Assembly (NCBI GenBank): GCA_009785425.1
Contig: WQWI01000002.1
Coordinates: 1 to 64,000 of the forward strand
Length of the DNA stretch: 64,000 nucleotides
Direction of reading: 5' to 3'
Origin: Bacteroidales bacterium
GTDB lineage: Bacteria > Bacteroidota > Bacteroidia > Bacteroidales > P3
Under the pieces are notes generated by a model. That model saw nothing but the letters and a program-made list of their open reading frames with translations. It did no database searches and had not been told where the DNA came from. Below are positions 34,356-43,258 of the stretch, one piece after another. The first letter of the stretch is position 1, and each line of letters begins with the position of its first letter. The position numbers and the translations under genes are program-made.

Positions 34356-35765
34356 ATGAAAAAAATATTTTCTACATTTCTCGCAGCCGGATTTGCTGCT
34401 TTTTTGTTTGTTAGCTGTTGCAACAACGCACAACAACCTTGGATTCCGACTACACCGGAATGGGCGAAAAGATCAACACTTTACGAAGTAAATATTCGTC
34501 AATTTACGCCTGAAGGTACGTTTGCGGCTTTCAGAGAGCATTTACCACGCCTTCAAGCACTCGGTGTAGAGATTCTTTGGTTTATGCCCATTCACCCGAT
34601 TGGAGTAAAAGATCGTAAAGGTACACTCGGAAGCTATTATTCCGTTCTGTGTTTTCGTCAGATTAATCCCGAGTTCGGAACAGAAGAGGAATTTAAGGAT
34701 TTGGTTAGAGAAATCCACCGTTTGGGTATGAGAATCATTTTGGATTTCGTTCCAAACCATACAGCACGTGATCACCGCTGGGTAACTGAAAATCCGGATT
34801 GGTACACGTGGAGAGAAGACGGAACGTTGGATTATCCACACGATTGGTACGACATCGCCCAGTTGAACTGGAGCAATCCTGAAGTTCACGATGCAATTTT
34901 GGAAGAAATGTTGTTCCAAATCAGAGAATGGGGTATTGACGGATTTCGTCAAGATGCAGTAGGTTACTTTACACCTGTTGAATTTTGGGAAAGAGCACGT
35001 AGAGAGTTTGATAAAATCAGACCAACATTTCATCTTGCAGAGGACGAGGCTTGGCGAGTAATGCTTCACAGAGCTTTTGATGCGAATTATTTTTGGCATT
35101 TCAGCAATGGCTTTTTGAATGGTATTGCGCAAGGCAGATACAACGTGCAGCAATTGATGGACTGGCATTATCAAGACATTAGAATCACACCACGCAGAGC
35201 GTTTAGAATGGCGTTTACCTCTAATCACGACGAAAATTCGTGGGTAGGAACGGAATTTGAGCGTATGGGCGATGCGAAGGCGGCAATGGCTGTATTGACG
35301 TTCACGTTTGAAAACACGTTCCCGTTGATTTACAACGGGCAAGAAGTAGGTTTTAACAGACGGTTGGCGTTTTTCGAAAAAGATTCTATCGATTGGGACG
35401 GTCCACGTGCCCAAGATTGGACAGATTTCTACACGACGCTCGTACATATGAAGAAAGACAACGAAGCACTTTGGAATGGCGAGTGGGGTGGTCGTATGAC
35501 GCGTATCAACACAAATGAGCAGTACAGGGTTTTGGCGTTTACTCGTGAGATGAACGGTAACAGAGTATTTTCGATTTTCAATATGTCGGATCGTCCTGTA
35601 ACGTTCACGTTTGAAGGCGATCGCTTTGTTGGACAATACACAGAGGTCATTTCAGGATCCGGAAATTATTTCACCACAAATTCAGGAAACAGGCAAACTT
35701 TCACAGCCAATCAAACGATGTCTATGGGTGCTTGGGCATATCAAGTATTCGTGATGAATTTTTAA
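34356..35765 (+). CDS. GH13 alpha-amylase lipoprotein, copy 2
   Basis: 469 residues with lipobox FLFVSC and long stretches identical to copy 1. Catalytic residues are D200 (GFRQDAVGY), E229 (HLAEDEAW) and D292 (TSNHDENSW). Differences cluster in the loop around residues 200-260 (VGYFTPVEFWE against AGYVPVQFWE) and near 265-280, which line the active-site cleft, so the two copies may have diverged in substrate or product length. It follows a palindromic repeat and is directly adjacent to the next gene. Confidence 0.87.
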   Translation: MKKIFSTFLAAGFAAFLFVSCCNNAQQPWIPTTPEWAKRSTLYEVNIRQFTPEGTFAAFREHLPRLQALGVEILWFMPIHPIGVKDRKGTLGSYYSVLCFRQINPEFGTEEEFKDLVREIHRLGMRIILDFVPNHTARDHRWVTENPDWYTWREDGTLDYPHDWYDIAQLNWSNPEVHDAILEEMLFQIREWGIDGFRQDAVGYFTPVEFWERARREFDKIRPTFHLAEDEAWRVMLHRAFDANYFWHFSNGFLNGIAQGRYNVQQLMDWHYQDIRITPRRAFRMAFTSNHDENSWVGTEFERMGDAKAAMAVLTFTFENTFPLIYNGQEVGFNRRLAFFEKDSIDWDGPRAQDWTDFYTTLVHMKKDNEALWNGEWGGRMTRINTNEQYRVLAFTREMNGNRVFSIFNMSDRPVTFTFEGDRFVGQYTEVISGSGNYFTTNSGNRQTFTANQTMSMGAWAYQVFVMNF

Positions 35766-37007
35766 ATGGTGCCAAAAGTCAATAAGAACAAAATCACTAT
35801 TATGGTTCCCCTCCACAAATTTAAGCAAGTCGGACTAGTAACACTGCTTCTACTCCTGCTTAGCGGAATATTGCTGTCTTGTGCACCTCCACAACAAGAC
35901 AGAATGAATGTGATTCGCCTTGAGTTGGAAGGCATACGGTACGATAGCTTGTCCTTACGTCTTACGCTCCCTGACTTTGAAAGAAAACTTATAGCAGGAT
36001 ATTCTGATGATGGCTATAATTGGGAGTTTTCATATCCGGATAGTTTGTACGATTATATTGGAAATTTTGCTATTATTGTTTTAGGGACACCTGATAATGT
36101 AGGTCAGAGTCTTGGTTTTAGTCTCGTTTTCTATGGTGATACGATGGAATCTGTAAACCTTCGTTTCGGAAGACCTCTTTCACTTGTTAGAGCCAACTAT
36201 ATAAGAACTACAGGACCTTACGAGGGATGGATACGAAAGCCCGGAACAGAAGATGAATTTATAATGGGAAGTTTTTTCAATGATTTTTTTGAGATTCTCA
36301 CCAATGATAAAGAAGTCGTATCGTCCATAAAATCTATGCATTATGGACACGGATTTTTTGCATACAGGCACCCTCGAACTGTGGGACTGACTTATGAAGA
36401 AATCATACAAAGAGATATGGAGTTTATCAAGCAAAATCCCAATTTTCGAGGAATGTTGATTTCTGTTTTTTACAACATAGCATTGTTTAATTCAAATGAC
36501 GATATCGCCAAACTCTTCAATCTTTTCACACCCGAGCTTCAGCAATCATTTTACGGACAAAAAATCTACAGACACATCACACGTTGTATGACATTTGTCA
36601 ATCAAAAACTGCCCACTTGGGACACAGGTGTGCTTGAGCTGATTGTGCAAGATTCTTCAAAATTTAATTTGATTCTTTTTTCCGCTTCGTGGTGTGCACC
36701 TTGTATTCGTCAGATACCTATATTAAAAGAGATTTACCGAGATTTGGGACACAAATTGATTATGACTTACGTGTCGATAGACCACGAACAAACTGCCGAA
36801 AGTTGGCGAGAAAAAATGCGTGAATATCAAATCCCTTGGCGAAGCTTGATGGTTTTAACCAGAGAAAAAGGAAGAACAATACAGGCTGACTATGCCGTTC
36901 AAGGTGTTCCGGATGCTTTTTTAGTACATCCACACAGCATGGAAAAGGAAAGGCTCGTTCTTTGGGAAGAAACCCACAGGCAAAGATTGTATGAATTGGT
37001 CAAATGA
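35766..37007 (+). CDS. Lipoprotein with C-terminal TlpA-like thioredoxin domain
   Basis: 413 residues. The signal ends SGILLSC (Cys near 39; 27 if the second ATG at 35802 is used). Residues about 45-290 are an unassigned, DUF4369-like helper region. A thioredoxin-fold domain (about 295-413) carries the redox pair ASWCAPCIRQ and VQGVPDAFLV with the cis-proline. Such proteins reduce or shuffle disulfides in the periplasm. Its ATG directly follows the TAA of amylase copy 2, so it may be co-translated, but a functional link to starch is not shown. Confidence 0.82.
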   Translation: MVPKVNKNKITIMVPLHKFKQVGLVTLLLLLLSGILLSCAPPQQDRMNVIRLELEGIRYDSLSLRLTLPDFERKLIAGYSDDGYNWEFSYPDSLYDYIGNFAIIVLGTPDNVGQSLGFSLVFYGDTMESVNLRFGRPLSLVRANYIRTTGPYEGWIRKPGTEDEFIMGSFFNDFFEILTNDKEVVSSIKSMHYGHGFFAYRHPRTVGLTYEEIIQRDMEFIKQNPNFRGMLISVFYNIALFNSNDDIAKLFNLFTPELQQSFYGQKIYRHITRCMTFVNQKLPTWDTGVLELIVQDSSKFNLILFSASWCAPCIRQIPILKEIYRDLGHKLIMTYVSIDHEQTAESWREKMREYQIPWRSLMVLTREKGRTIQADYAVQGVPDAFLVHPHSMEKERLVLWEETHRQRLYELVK

Positions 37008-37153
37008 TAATCAAAATAGGCTTGAAGGACAAAATTTCGGATTTTTAGATTTTAAAACTGCTTTTGAAATACTCATTTATAAACACTTTTCGTCTGTTTT
37101 TAGCAAGTTCATTGTGATTTCTAAGTTTGGTTTTTAACTTCAATAGCGTAAAA

Positions 37154-37693
37154 ATGAACGTAACCTCACTTCTAAAAAAACTTGATAAGTACGAACACTT
37201 ATTTGAGGAAATTACGGTTCCCAAAAAAATAATATTGCTCCAGGAAGGAGAAATATCACAGCGAGTTTTTTTCGTAAAACAGGGTGCTTTGAGACTTTGG
37301 GCGAATAATAATGGCGAGGACGTTACGTTTCGATTTTGCTTTGAGAACGAAGCCGTATCATCTTTTTTTGGAAACGAACCAAGTATTTTTACTATTGAGG
37401 CCCTCGAAAGTTCAACGCTTATCGTCATAGAAATAGAAGATTTTAAGAAATTGTTAGAAATAACACCCGAATATAAAGATATGTTTATCGAACTCTTGAC
37501 TAAACGTTTGAATGATTATGCCAACCTCTTTCTTTCTCGTATCACGAAAAGTCCTGAACAACGCTATATCGATATAATGAAAAACAACCCTGAAATACTT
37601 TTGCGTGTTCCGCAACACTATATTGCTACTTATTTAGGCATTACGCCTGTTTCGTTGAGCCGTATTCGAAACAGAGTGAAAAAAATCCAGTAG
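37154..37693 (+). CDS. Crp/Fnr-family transcriptional regulator
   Basis: 179 residues from the ATG at 37154. A cyclic-nucleotide-binding-like domain (about 10-125) contains LLQEGEISQRVFFVKQGALR. A short C-terminal helix-turn-helix reads HYIATYLGITPVSLSRIRNR. This short type is common in Bacteroidetes, and its ligand is usually unknown. It is 146 bases from the end of the starch region on the same strand; whether it controls the glucan genes cannot be told. No promoter match is clear. Confidence 0.88.
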   Translation: MNVTSLLKKLDKYEHLFEEITVPKKIILLQEGEISQRVFFVKQGALRLWANNNGEDVTFRFCFENEAVSSFFGNEPSIFTIEALESSTLIVIEIEDFKKLLEITPEYKDMFIELLTKRLNDYANLFLSRITKSPEQRYIDIMKNNPEILLRVPQHYIATYLGITPVSLSRIRNRVKKIQ

Positions 37694-37748
37694 CTGTCAT
37701 TTTTAGATTTCTTTACATTTGTTATCGTTTTTTTGGACGATTTGTTCG

Positions 37749-37756
37749 TATTTTTG
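37749..37756 (+). promoter_or_regulatory. Possible -7 box of the outer-membrane protein gene
   Basis: TATTTTTG, 24 bases before the ATG at 37781. No TTTG at the proper spacing. Confidence 0.4.
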
Positions 37757-37780
37757 CAAAAAAATTTAAGAGCAAAAAAC

Positions 37781-38491
37781 ATGAACAAAATTATTTTATC
37801 GACCGTATTCGTATTTGGACTTGGAGCTACTCACATTTTTTCTCAAATCCCGGTCGGTGTCAGACTTGACGCTAATACTTCACACTTCATTTTGTCAAAT
37901 GCCGATGAAAGGGGCAGGGGTAACAGTTTGAGAAATCAAAGAGGCTTTGGTTTTTCGATGGGCGGTTTTACCAGAATTGATTTTTCTGAAAATTTTGCAT
38001 TGCGAACGGAATTGCTGTTGCATTACAAAACCAGCAGAATGGAACGGTTTGAATCGAGTGAAAATTTTCAACATTCAGGTGCAACTTTTCAATCCTTTGG
38101 TGTAGAAATTCCCTTTCATTTTATCTTTCAAACCAACGGGCGTAGATGTTTTATTGGAACAGGCTTTTACGTTGCTTATGGTCTTGGTGCTCGTTATAGG
38201 TTCGACGGCGGAAACAACTTAAGTCTTTACAGAGGGAACAATGCCGAACTAAATCGTTTAGATTTTGGTATAGCAAGTATAATCGGACATCAATTTTTGG
38301 GTCGTCGGCTACAACTTGTAATTACCTGTAAGGTAGGGCTTTCAAATTTGTTAAATGCCAATAGAGATAGCGCCAGAATGCGAATTCACACGTTAAGCGT
38401 GGGATTAGGGTACACATTAAATCCTGGTAGAGAATCCTGTAACAGAAGTTGTAGTGCTTGCCGTCGGAAAGATAGATGTCGTATGCGTTAA
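37781..38491 (+). CDS. Outer-membrane beta-barrel protein
   Basis: 236 residues from the ATG at 37781, with a signal peptide (1-21, ending HIFSQ). Alternating strands such as GFSMGGFTRIDFSENFALRT and GIASIIGHQFLGRRLQLVIT fit a small barrel of the PorT/OmpA-like group. The C-terminus is unusual: after the last strand it ends in a cysteine- and arginine-rich tail with four cysteines (ESCNRSCSACRRKDRC). The function is not recognised. Confidence 0.7.
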   Translation: MNKIILSTVFVFGLGATHIFSQIPVGVRLDANTSHFILSNADERGRGNSLRNQRGFGFSMGGFTRIDFSENFALRTELLLHYKTSRMERFESSENFQHSGATFQSFGVEIPFHFIFQTNGRRCFIGTGFYVAYGLGARYRFDGGNNLSLYRGNNAELNRLDFGIASIIGHQFLGRRLQLVITCKVGLSNLLNANRDSARMRIHTLSVGLGYTLNPGRESCNRSCSACRRKDRCRMR

Positions 38492-38503
38492 AATTTTACA
38501 GCA

Positions 38504-38908
38504 ATGAAACAGATATTTTTAACAAAACACTCAAAAGCAATCATCGATATTTTGTTGATTATTGGCATTTTTTTATCCATAAAAACTGCTCGCAACACCT
38601 GCTATTCGTGGGGTTCTTGGCATTGTATTGTAAGTATGATTTGGTATGCACTTATGCTTATTCATATTTGGCAACATTGGGCACTCACCAAAGCCGTATC
38701 AACAAAATGGAAGGTTATGAAGCGAAACAAAATAACGTTTTTTACCGTTGTTGTTTTTGTTTTAATGACGTTAAACATCATTGTTTTCATCTTCGAAGTG
38801 AACTCCACATTAGTCCACGTTCATCACATTCTTTCGCACATCTTTTGGAAGGTAATGATTATCCATACGATTCAAAAAACGAAACATTTTGCTCGCCTTT
38901 TCAAGTAA
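38504..38908 (+). CDS. DUF4405-like four-helix membrane protein
   Basis: 134 residues with four hydrophobic segments and histidines in them (WHCIVSMIWYALMLIHIWQH and VHHILSHIFWKVMIIHTIQK). The spacing of histidines recalls the heme-coordinating DUF4405/cytochrome-b-like family, which often occurs near redox genes; the two flavodoxin-type genes that follow fit this. The start is 12 bases after the barrel gene. Heme binding is inference. Confidence 0.65.
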   Translation: MKQIFLTKHSKAIIDILLIIGIFLSIKTARNTCYSWGSWHCIVSMIWYALMLIHIWQHWALTKAVSTKWKVMKRNKITFFTVVVFVLMTLNIIVFIFEVNSTLVHVHHILSHIFWKVMIIHTIQKTKHFARLFK

Positions 38909-39020
38909 TGAAACTCGCTGGTAAGTACAAGGTAGCGGAATGCGGAAACTATGACAAATTTTCAAAACAACAAAACGTGTTCATAACGTTATTTTCCTAC
39001 GATGCATCTATCCGCTTTTT

Positions 39021-39824
39021 TCATTTTGTTTGGTTGTTTTCTGTATCTTGTAACATTGAACGTAAATCGTATCCTTTTTTGTCTATTTGAAATGCTCCCC
39101 AAGTAGGTTGCAGTGCCCTTTGCGGACAATTATACACACATCCCAAACACATATCACATTGATTGCCGAATTTTGGCAAGTTCGTTTCCATTTGAATGTT
39201 TGAAGAACAGCAGTTTTTGGCACAAAGTCCGCAGCTTGTGCAACTATCTAAAACGTTTATTCCGCTCCCAAACTTGTGGGTGCTGTTTTGTGTGGTTCTG
39301 CCAAGTGCTGTCAGTAAATAGTCAAACCAATAAATCAGTTTTCTACCTCTTTTTTCTGTCGCAATAGCTTTAGCAATTTTTTCTATCTTGGTAGGAAGTT
39401 TTGAAAGTAGTCGAGTATATTTTAGCCTTTCAGGCACGTTTTTCCAACTGTTTGGCATCCGTACCATGTCTTGATAGATTATGTCAAAACCCACTTTTTT
39501 CAAGAGTTTTCGGGTTTTGTATCTGCAAGCGGTATTAGTAAGAGCATTTCCGGCACCGGCAACCGAGATTATAGCGGTTTTACAGCCGTTTGCTGTTAGA
39601 TGTTTTGCCCACTCGAAAATCGGTTTTGGCGGATTGAATCCATGCACGGGAAAAATCAAAACATAATAGTCGACATCGAGCGTTTTAGGTTCTTTGGTGT
39701 CGGCTCTGTAAATTCGATTAACAATAACAGTATTGTTTTCGGTTTTTAATTTTTCTGCTAATCGCTCTGCAATCAGTTGTGAGCCACCTGTTCCGGTGTA
39801 GTAATCAATGCGAATATTTTTCAT
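39021..39824 (-). CDS. EFR1-type ferredoxin (flavodoxin-like domain plus two 4Fe-4S sites)
   Basis: 267 residues. The N-terminal flavodoxin-like domain begins RIDYYTGTGGSQLIAERLAE. The C-terminal ferredoxin domain has CTSCGLCAKNC and CDMCLGCVYNCP, two 4Fe-4S motifs. EFR1 proteins are anaerobic electron carriers of unknown partner. It lies 18 bases downstream of the flavodoxin lipoprotein gene on the same strand, so they probably form a redox operon. Its 3' end faces the plus-strand DUF4405-like gene. Confidence 0.88.
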   Translation of the reverse strand: MKNIRIDYYTGTGGSQLIAERLAEKLKTENNTVIVNRIYRADTKEPKTLDVDYYVLIFPVHGFNPPKPIFEWAKHLTANGCKTAIISVAGAGNALTNTACRYKTRKLLKKVGFDIIYQDMVRMPNSWKNVPERLKYTRLLSKLPTKIEKIAKAIATEKRGRKLIYWFDYLLTALGRTTQNSTHKFGSGINVLDSCTSCGLCAKNCCSSNIQMETNLPKFGNQCDMCLGCVYNCPQRALQPTWGAFQIDKKGYDLRSMLQDTENNQTK

Positions 39825-39842
39825 ATAACGATTTCTTTGGCA

Positions 39843-40400
39843 CTACAACTCCAAATTTGTAGCCCATTCAGTAAACAAGAGCTGCGAATTACCAATGTTT
39901 TCGCGATTAACATTGAATGCGTCAATGATGTTCGCATAAGGTAGCCAATCACGCAGATATGCAACACTTTGAGTATTATCACCTCTACCGCTTGTGCTAA
40001 ACAAAACCACCGTCTTTCCCGATAAATCATACGTATCTATAAACGTACGAACAGCCATCGGAACGGTATTAATCCATATCGGATAGCCTAAAAAGATAAT
40101 GTCGAAATCACCGAAGTTATCTAAACTGTAGGCAAGTTCCGGTCTTGCGTCACTTGCTAGTTCATAGCGAGCCCTTTCGATAACCTCTTGGATGTCTTCC
40201 GGATATTCATCCACTGTCCTGATTGTAAATAATTCTCCACCGACTACTGCTTGAATATACTCGGCCGCAGCTTTTGTATTTCCTGTAAGTGAGAAATATG
40301 CGATTAAAATGTTTGGACTTTGTGTAGATGTCCTGTCTCCGCAAGCCGTTGCCATAATAGCAAAAGCAGCGATAGCGATGATTGATGCAATTTTTTTCAT
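39843..40400 (-). CDS. Flavodoxin-family lipoprotein
   Basis: 185 residues from the ATG at 40400, with lipobox IMATAC (Cys near 20). The flavodoxin core is visible: ILIAYFSLTGNTKAAAEYI (FMN phosphate loop), IIFLGYPIWINTVP and VVLFSTSGRGDN. Flavodoxins carry electrons with FMN; the acylated N-terminus puts this one outside the cytoplasm, which is less usual. The ORF track start at 40418 adds six residues upstream of the signal and overlaps the promoter box. First gene of the two-gene redox operon. Confidence 0.87.
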   Translation of the reverse strand: MKKIASIIAIAAFAIMATACGDRTSTQSPNILIAYFSLTGNTKAAAEYIQAVVGGELFTIRTVDEYPEDIQEVIERARYELASDARPELAYSLDNFGDFDIIFLGYPIWINTVPMAVRTFIDTYDLSGKTVVLFSTSGRGDNTQSVAYLRDWLPYANIIDAFNVNRENIGNSQLLFTEWATNLEL

Positions 40401-40415
40401 ATGAGTATTTTTTTG

Positions 40416-40423
40416 CAAAGATA
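40416..40423 (-). promoter_or_regulatory. -7 box of the flavodoxin-EFR1 operon
   Basis: Minus-strand TATCTTTG 15 bases before the ATG at 40400. The -33 element is not clear. Confidence 0.6.
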
Positions 40424-40440
40424 CAAAAAAAACTAATTGT

Positions 40441-40472
40441 TTTGTCTATTTCAAAAAAAAATCGTACATTTG
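40441..40472 (+). promoter_or_regulatory. Promoter of rocD
   Basis: TTTG at 40441-40444, 20 bases, TACATTTG at 40465-40472, 22 bases before the ATG. Confidence 0.82.
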
Positions 40473-40494
40473 CAAAAAATAAAAACAAAATATC

Positions 40495-41712
40495 ATGACA
40501 AAAACTGAACAACTTATTGCAATGGAAGAGCATTACGGTGCTCACAACTATCATCCTCTACCTGTCGTTTTGAGCAAAGGCGAAGGACCGTTTCTATGGG
40601 ACGTTGAAGGAAAACGTTATTATGACTTTTTATCGGCTTATTCTGCCGTCAATCAAGGACATTGTCATCCGAAAATCGTGAATGCTTTGTGCGAGCAGGC
40701 GAAAACGCTTACGCTCGTGTCGCGTGCATTTTACAACGAAACTTTGGGTGGGTACGAAAAATACATGACTGAATATTTTGGTTACAGCCGAATGCTCCCA
40801 ATGAATACCGGTGCGGAAGCTGTTGAGACTGCACTAAAATTGGCTCGTCGTTGGGGCGTTGTGAATAAAAATATTCCGAATGATGATGTATTGATTGTTT
40901 GTTGTGAAGGTAATTTCCACGGACGCACATTGGCAATCGTTTCGATGTCGAACGATCCCGATTCGTATGCAAATTATGGTCCGTTAACGCCGGGTTTTAC
41001 ACGCATTCCATACAATGATGTGAAAGCATTGGAAGATATTTTAAGCAAAGAAGGCAAGCGTATCGCCGCATTTTTGGTTGAGCCGATTCAAGGCGAAGCC
41101 GGAGTTTTTGTTCCTGATGAAGGCTATTTGCAAGCGTGCTACGAGTTGTGTAAAAAGCACAACGTATTGTTTGTTGCTGATGAAGTACAGACGGGCATTG
41201 CACGCACCGGAAAACTTTTGGCTTGCGATCACGAGGGCGTTCGTCCAGATGTTTTGGTTCTCGGAAAAGCCCTTTCGGGTGGTGTAATTCCGGTGTCGGC
41301 AGTATTGTGTGATGACGAAATTATGCTTAATATCAAACCGGGAGAACACGGTTCGACATTTGGCGGATTCCCGCTCGCAGGTAAAGTCGCAATGGCTGCA
41401 TTGGATGTGGTAAAAGACGAAAAACTTGCCGAAAGAGCCGAAACTCTTGGACAAATTTTCCGTGACGAAATGGCGAAATGCAAATCAGAGCGTATTGAAT
41501 TAGTTCGCGGCAGAGGACTTTTGAATGCCGTTGTAATCAAGCCGATGGCAGGTAAAGAGGCATGGGATGTATGTATGAAAATGCGAGATTTAGGCGTTTT
41601 GGCAAAACCAACACACGGACACATTATTCGCTTCGCTCCACCGTTGGTGATTACCGAAGAACAACTACGCGAAGCAATAGCCTTGATTATTGAAGCAATA
41701 GAAACTGTGTAA
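40495..41712 (+). CDS. rocD: Ornithine aminotransferase
   Basis: 405 residues, the family length. The start [30 protein letters not shown] and [13 protein letters not shown] are typical of ornithine-oxo-acid transaminase. The PLP lysine lies in [16 protein letters not shown] and the aspartate in [15 protein letters not shown]. It converts ornithine and 2-oxoglutarate to glutamate-semialdehyde and glutamate, linking arginine breakdown to proline synthesis. It ends directly against the convergent DUF721 gene (41712/41713). Confidence 0.95.
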   Translation: MTKTEQLIAMEEHYGAHNYHPLPVVLSKGEGPFLWDVEGKRYYDFLSAYSAVNQGHCHPKIVNALCEQAKTLTLVSRAFYNETLGGYEKYMTEYFGYSRMLPMNTGAEAVETALKLARRWGVVNKNIPNDDVLIVCCEGNFHGRTLAIVSMSNDPDSYANYGPLTPGFTRIPYNDVKALEDILSKEGKRIAAFLVEPIQGEAGVFVPDEGYLQACYELCKKHNVLFVADEVQTGIARTGKLLACDHEGVRPDVLVLGKALSGGVIPVSAVLCDDEIMLNIKPGEHGSTFGGFPLAGKVAMAALDVVKDEKLAERAETLGQIFRDEMAKCKSERIELVRGRGLLNAVVIKPMAGKEAWDVCMKMRDLGVLAKPTHGHIIRFAPPLVITEEQLREAIALIIEAIETV

Positions 41713-41997
41713 TCAAAGAACAGCAATAGTTTTAACAACTTCATGCGAAAACTCTGCGTTGACTTTCCGGCGAAATTCGTCGGATTGGAGACGCAGATTG
41801 TTTTTGAGTGAGGGCGAATTCACTTTTACAAACAAGATACCGTTCTTCATCTCGATTTTCAGCGTTTGTGCCAAAATTTCGGGAGACATCAGCGATTTCC
41901 AAATGTTTATGACTCGCACTTCGTCAAGCACATGTTGTTTGTTGTAAATTCTGGCAAATGCTTTAATTAGTTCGGTTATCGGCGTCGGATTCGACAT
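41713..41997 (-). CDS. DUF721 (DciA-like) protein
   Basis: 94 residues from the ATG at 41997 (MSNPTPITELIKAFA). The pattern RVINIWKSLMSPEILAQTLKIEMKNGILFVKVNSPSL is the DUF721 core. Family relatives (DciA) help load the replicative helicase in bacteria lacking DnaC. It overlaps the 3' end of recF by 35 bases, a gene order known from many Bacteroidetes replication regions. An earlier ATG at 42027 would only increase the overlap. Confidence 0.85.
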   Translation of the reverse strand: MSNPTPITELIKAFARIYNKQHVLDEVRVINIWKSLMSPEILAQTLKIEMKNGILFVKVNSPSLKNNLRLQSDEFRRKVNAEFSHEVVKTIAVL

Positions 41998-43087
41998 GGC
42001 TAATGATATTATGTTCTGCAATTTCAAAGAGTTTGAAACTGATGTTTTGTTCGTTCAAAATTCGCTCTAAACGACCGGCGTCTGTGTCGGTAATAAACAC
42101 TTGTCCGAAATCGTCATGCCCCACCAATTCAAGCAATCGAAGAATGCGGGACTTATCCAACTTGTCAAAAATATCGTCTAAAAGCAAAACAGGGAAACAG
42201 CCGTTTTGCTGTTTGGTAAATTCCAATTGAGCCAGTCGCATGGCAAGTGTAAACGATTTTTGCTGTCCTTGTGAACCAAATTTCTTTATCGGAAAATCGT
42301 TAATTAACAACACCAAATCGTCTTTGTGAATTCCGACCGACGTGAATTGCAACATTCGGTCTTTTTGTCGAGAATTTTGAAGTTGTTCTGAAAACGTTGG
42401 ACTGTCTTGTAATTGCGAATTATAGCGGATTTCGACACATTCAGAGCCTTTGGAAAGCGTATTGAAATACTGTTGAAATAGCGTTGAAAACTGATTGAGA
42501 AATTTTTTGCGAGATTCAAAAATTTTTGAGCCGTATTGAACTAATTTTTGATCAAAAACATCGCAAAGTGTTTCGTCGAACTGCTCGGATTTTAAAAACT
42601 TATTTCGCTGCTCAAGCGTTTGATTGTACGCAATCAGATGCTCTAAATAAAATTTGTCGAATTGCGAAATCACGATATCCATAAACTTTCTCCGAACATC
42701 GCTTCCATCATCAATCAGACTGCTATCATAAGGTGAGATCATGACCACCGGAAACAATCCGATATGATCCGAAAATCGTTCATAATCCTTTTTGTCCAGT
42801 CGCATGATTTTTCGCGAACCGCGTTTTTGAATACAAGAAACAACATCCGTTTTACCATCTTTTTCGAATGTTCCGTGAATGGCAAAAAAATCTTCGTTGT
42901 GCCGAATGTTCTGCATGTCGGCATTCTGCACAAAACTTTTACAAAACGAAAGGTAGTGAATGGCGTCTAACAAATTGGTTTTTCCAACACCGTTGTCTCC
43001 CGCAAAACAATTGATATTTGGCGAAAAATCCAGAGTAAGTTCCGGATAATTTTTAAAGTTGGTTATACTGAGAGATTTTAGGTGCAT
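41963..43087 (-). CDS. recF: DNA replication and repair protein RecF
   Basis: 374 residues. Walker A is GDNGVGKTNLLDAI near residue 30, the ABC-signature equivalent is FGSQGQQKSF, and Walker B is PVLLLDDIFDKLD. RecF binds single-strand gaps with RecR and RecO and helps load RecA at stalled replication forks. The start MHLKSLSITNFKNYPELTL is canonical. Its own promoter box is at 43118-43125, and the DUF721 gene overlaps its end. Confidence 0.95.
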   Translation of the reverse strand: MHLKSLSITNFKNYPELTLDFSPNINCFAGDNGVGKTNLLDAIHYLSFCKSFVQNADMQNIRHNEDFFAIHGTFEKDGKTDVVSCIQKRGSRKIMRLDKKDYERFSDHIGLFPVVMISPYDSSLIDDGSDVRRKFMDIVISQFDKFYLEHLIAYNQTLEQRNKFLKSEQFDETLCDVFDQKLVQYGSKIFESRKKFLNQFSTLFQQYFNTLSKGSECVEIRYNSQLQDSPTFSEQLQNSRQKDRMLQFTSVGIHKDDLVLLINDFPIKKFGSQGQQKSFTLAMRLAQLEFTKQQNGCFPVLLLDDIFDKLDKSRILRLLELVGHDDFGQVFITDTDAGRLERILNEQNISFKLFEIAEHNIISHVESDADNRTN

Positions 43088-43117
43088 GTGAAATCAAACC
43101 TGCCTTTTTATTGAATG

Positions 43118-43125
43118 CAAAGATA
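43118..43125 (-). promoter_or_regulatory. -7 box of recF
   Basis: Minus-strand TATCTTTG 30 bases before the ATG at 43087; CTTG stands at about the -33 position (21-base spacer). Confidence 0.6.
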
Positions 43126-43258
43126 CGATTTTTTTTTGCAAATAGCAAGGAGGTTCCCCTCTCGCATTGCTATTAACCTTTCTGCACAAAAAAAACAAAC
43201 GTAATTAAATTTCTGACAATCAAGCACAAGCGCTCTTGTAGTTAGAAAAACACTCATA

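Noticed and set aside
34542-35636. 364-residue minus-strand ORF opposite amylase copy 2
   Set aside because: It is fully antisense to a clear GH13 gene with catalytic motifs, has no recognisable family and no promoter; it reflects codon bias of the sense gene.
38908-39090. 60-codon ORF starting at the stop of the DUF4405-like gene (TAATG)
   Set aside because: It has no recognisable motif, and its 3' half is antisense to the EFR1 gene; coupling alone is not enough support.
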